From Fulvivirga ligni (lineage in GTDB: Bacteria > Bacteroidota > Bacteroidia > Cytophagales > Cyclobacteriaceae): a stretch of DNA of 64,000 bases. Every line of letters starts with the position of its first letter. The stretch's first letter is position 1. Of this stretch, positions 62,689-64,000 are shown piece after piece. The notes below the pieces were generated by a model that saw nothing but the letters and a program-made list of their open reading frames with translations, made no database searches and was not told where the DNA came from. A program made the translations under genes and the position numbers. Location of the stretch: contig NZ_CP089979.1 in the NCBI RefSeq assembly GCF_021389935.1, forward strand, positions 2,027,001 through 2,091,000, read 5' to 3'.

Positions 62689-63681
62689 ATGATAAAATCT
62701 GTCTTTTACATACTGATTATTCAATGGATCTTTTGCTGGTCAGGTGAAGCTGTCAGCCAAAAGGTGGATTATCTGATTACAGTAGCAAAAGACGGCAGTG
62801 GTGATTATAGTTCCATTCAGGAAGCCATCAATAATACTAAGGCTTTTCCAGATAAAAGGATAACTATTTATGTGAAAAACGGCATCTATCACGAAAAAGT
62901 GAAGGTTTATTCCTGGAATAATATGGTCACCTTAAGAGGAGAAAACAGAGACAGCACCATCATAACCTACGATGATTATTTCAATAAAATAGATAAAGGA
63001 CGAAACAGCACCTTCATGACTCCGACCCTTTTGGTTCAGGGAAATGATTTTATAATGGAAAACCTTACCATTGAAAATACTGCTGGTCCGGTAGGGCAGG
63101 CGGTAGCATTGGCCATTGAAGCAGACCGATGCGTTGTGAGAAAGTGCAGTATCAAAGGAAATCAGGATACGCTTTATACCGCAGGTGAGGGAGATAGGCA
63201 ATATTTTTATAAGTGCTACATCGAAGGAACCACTGATTTTATCTTTGGCGAAGCCACCGTTGTATTTGATAAATGTGAAATACATAGTAAATCAGATTCT
63301 TACATTACTGCAGCATCTACGCCGGAGAATATTGAATTTGGCTATGTATTTATGGATTGCAACATCACCGCAGACCGAGGAGTTTCAAAGGTTTACCTGG
63401 GGCGTCCATGGAGGCCTTATGCCAAAACAGTGTTTATACATTGTAACCTGGGTGATTTTATAAGGCCAGAAGGATGGCACAATTGGTCTAAGCCAGATGC
63501 AGAAAAAACTTCGTTATATGCTGAGTATCAAAATAATGGAGATGGGGATCATCCAGATAAAAGAGTAAGCTGGTCTCATCAGCTAAGTAAATCAGAAGCA
63601 GAAAAGTATACTGTAGAGAATATTTTGGGAAGCAAATTAACCACTCAAGCAGAAGATTGGTTTAATAGAAAAGGGAATTAA
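62689..63681 (+). CDS. Pectinesterase, CE8 (second copy)
   Basis: 330 aa. Signal peptide (ending AVSQ). It shares the full catalytic set with the first copy: Asp160 in NQDTLYTAG, Asp183 in TTDFIFG and Arg239 in YLGRPWRP, plus the DYSSIQEAINNT opening. The two copies differ by a loop around DDYFNKIDKGRNST versus DDYASKKNRFGEEIGT, close to the substrate cleft. The start is one base after the GH95 stop. Confidence 0.95.
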   Translation: MIKSVFYILIIQWIFCWSGEAVSQKVDYLITVAKDGSGDYSSIQEAINNTKAFPDKRITIYVKNGIYHEKVKVYSWNNMVTLRGENRDSTIITYDDYFNKIDKGRNSTFMTPTLLVQGNDFIMENLTIENTAGPVGQAVALAIEADRCVVRKCSIKGNQDTLYTAGEGDRQYFYKCYIEGTTDFIFGEATVVFDKCEIHSKSDSYITAASTPENIEFGYVFMDCNITADRGVSKVYLGRPWRPYAKTVFIHCNLGDFIRPEGWHNWSKPDAEKTSLYAEYQNNGDGDHPDKRVSWSHQLSKSEAEKYTVENILGSKLTTQAEDWFNRKGN

Positions 63682-63695
63682 CTACAGTAAAAGAA

Positions 63696-64000
63696 ATGAC
63701 CATGAAGAATATAAAAGTAGGATTAATAGGCTATGGAATGGGAGGACGTGTTTTTCACGCGCCATTGATTCATTACGTGGAAGGCCTGGAGTTGGTGAAA
63801 ATTAGAGAAACGCGTGCAGAGAATATATCCATAGCTAATGAGCGATATCCTAATGCCAAAATTGTATCTGATGCTCAGGAGATTATCCAGGATAGTGCTA
63901 TCGATTTAGTGGTGGTAGCGGTACCGAATAAGGCACATTACTCCCTGGCCAAGGAGGCTTTGCTGGCAGGTAAGCATGTGGTGGTAGAAAAGCCTTTTAC
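63696..64000 (+). CDS. Gfo/Idh/MocA-family oxidoreductase, 3' end cut off by the window
   Basis: The frame opens at ATG 63696 (or ATG 63702) and runs to the end of the window, so only ~101 residues are visible. KVGLIGYGMGGRVFHAPLI is the NAD(P)-binding start and HVVVEKPF the family EKP motif with its conserved lysine. These enzymes oxidise or epimerise sugars; in this position the enzyme may act on a pectin-derived sugar or uronate. No signal peptide, so it is cytoplasmic. Confidence 0.85.
   Translation, partial: MTMKNIKVGLIGYGMGGRVFHAPLIHYVEGLELVKIRETRAENISIANERYPNAKIVSDAQEIIQDSAIDLVVVAVPNKAHYSLAKEALLAGKHVVVEKPF

Overview
This window is AT-rich chromosomal DNA from a member of the Bacteroidota, most likely a free-living Cytophagales-type bacterium (Fulvivirga/Flammeovirga-like; genus is inference). 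The evidence is a SusC/SusD pair, many secreted lipoproteins, dialkylresorcinol/flexirubin-type pigment genes and a large pectin polysaccharide utilization locus (PUL). No rRNA, tRNA, IS element, prophage or CRISPR array was recognised.

Region 1 (1-13.6 kb) is housekeeping and accessory. It holds the 3' part of ilvC, then ilvA after an intrinsic terminator, small secreted proteins, an AraC regulator, a DoxX-like membrane protein, an outer-membrane transporter-like protein, a stand-alone CheB methylesterase, a glutathione peroxidase/OhrR-type pair with a palindromic candidate operator, and a translationally coupled pair (DUF3142-like lipoprotein and a 774-aa secreted protein) of unknown function.

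Region 2 (13.7-24.2 kb) is a co-directional biosynthetic cluster related to dialkylresorcinol/flexirubin loci. It encodes a DarA-like enzyme, a halogenase-like flavoprotein, a DarB-like KAS III, a small conserved protein, a BtrH-N-terminal protein, an ABC exporter (ATPase and permease), an acyl carrier protein, an active KAS II and a degenerate KAS partner resembling a chain-length factor. The ammonia-lyase, ketoreductase, dehydratase and acyltransferase expected in a full flexirubin locus are not here.

Region 3 (24.2-34.5 kb) is a mixed strip: a TetR regulator with two inverted candidate operators, secreted/lipoprotein unknowns, a cyclase-family hydrolase, an alpha/beta hydrolase, an amidohydrolase with a C-terminal SnoaL-like domain, and a TPR-transmembrane-SpoIIE phosphatase. 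Four REP-like hairpins flank a small lipoprotein gene; two of them differ only by one compensated base pair.

Region 4 (34.5-64 kb) is a pectin/polygalacturonate PUL. The leftward operon kduI-kduD-lacI-uxaB-uxaC-kdgK-eda catabolises galacturonate and unsaturated uronate to pyruvate and glyceraldehyde-3-phosphate. The divergent rightward operon encodes SusC, SusD, a DUF5123-like surface protein, PL1, GH105, CE8, GH43, DUF4861, GH28, CE12, PL9-like, CE12, GH95 and CE8, and runs into a Gfo/Idh/MocA oxidoreductase cut by the window end. The 456-bp divergent control region has four copies of a LacI-type operator, with a fifth before uxaB, consistent with control by the LacI regulator inside the leftward operon. 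Altronate dehydratase (UxaA) and an inner-membrane uronate transporter are absent from the window.
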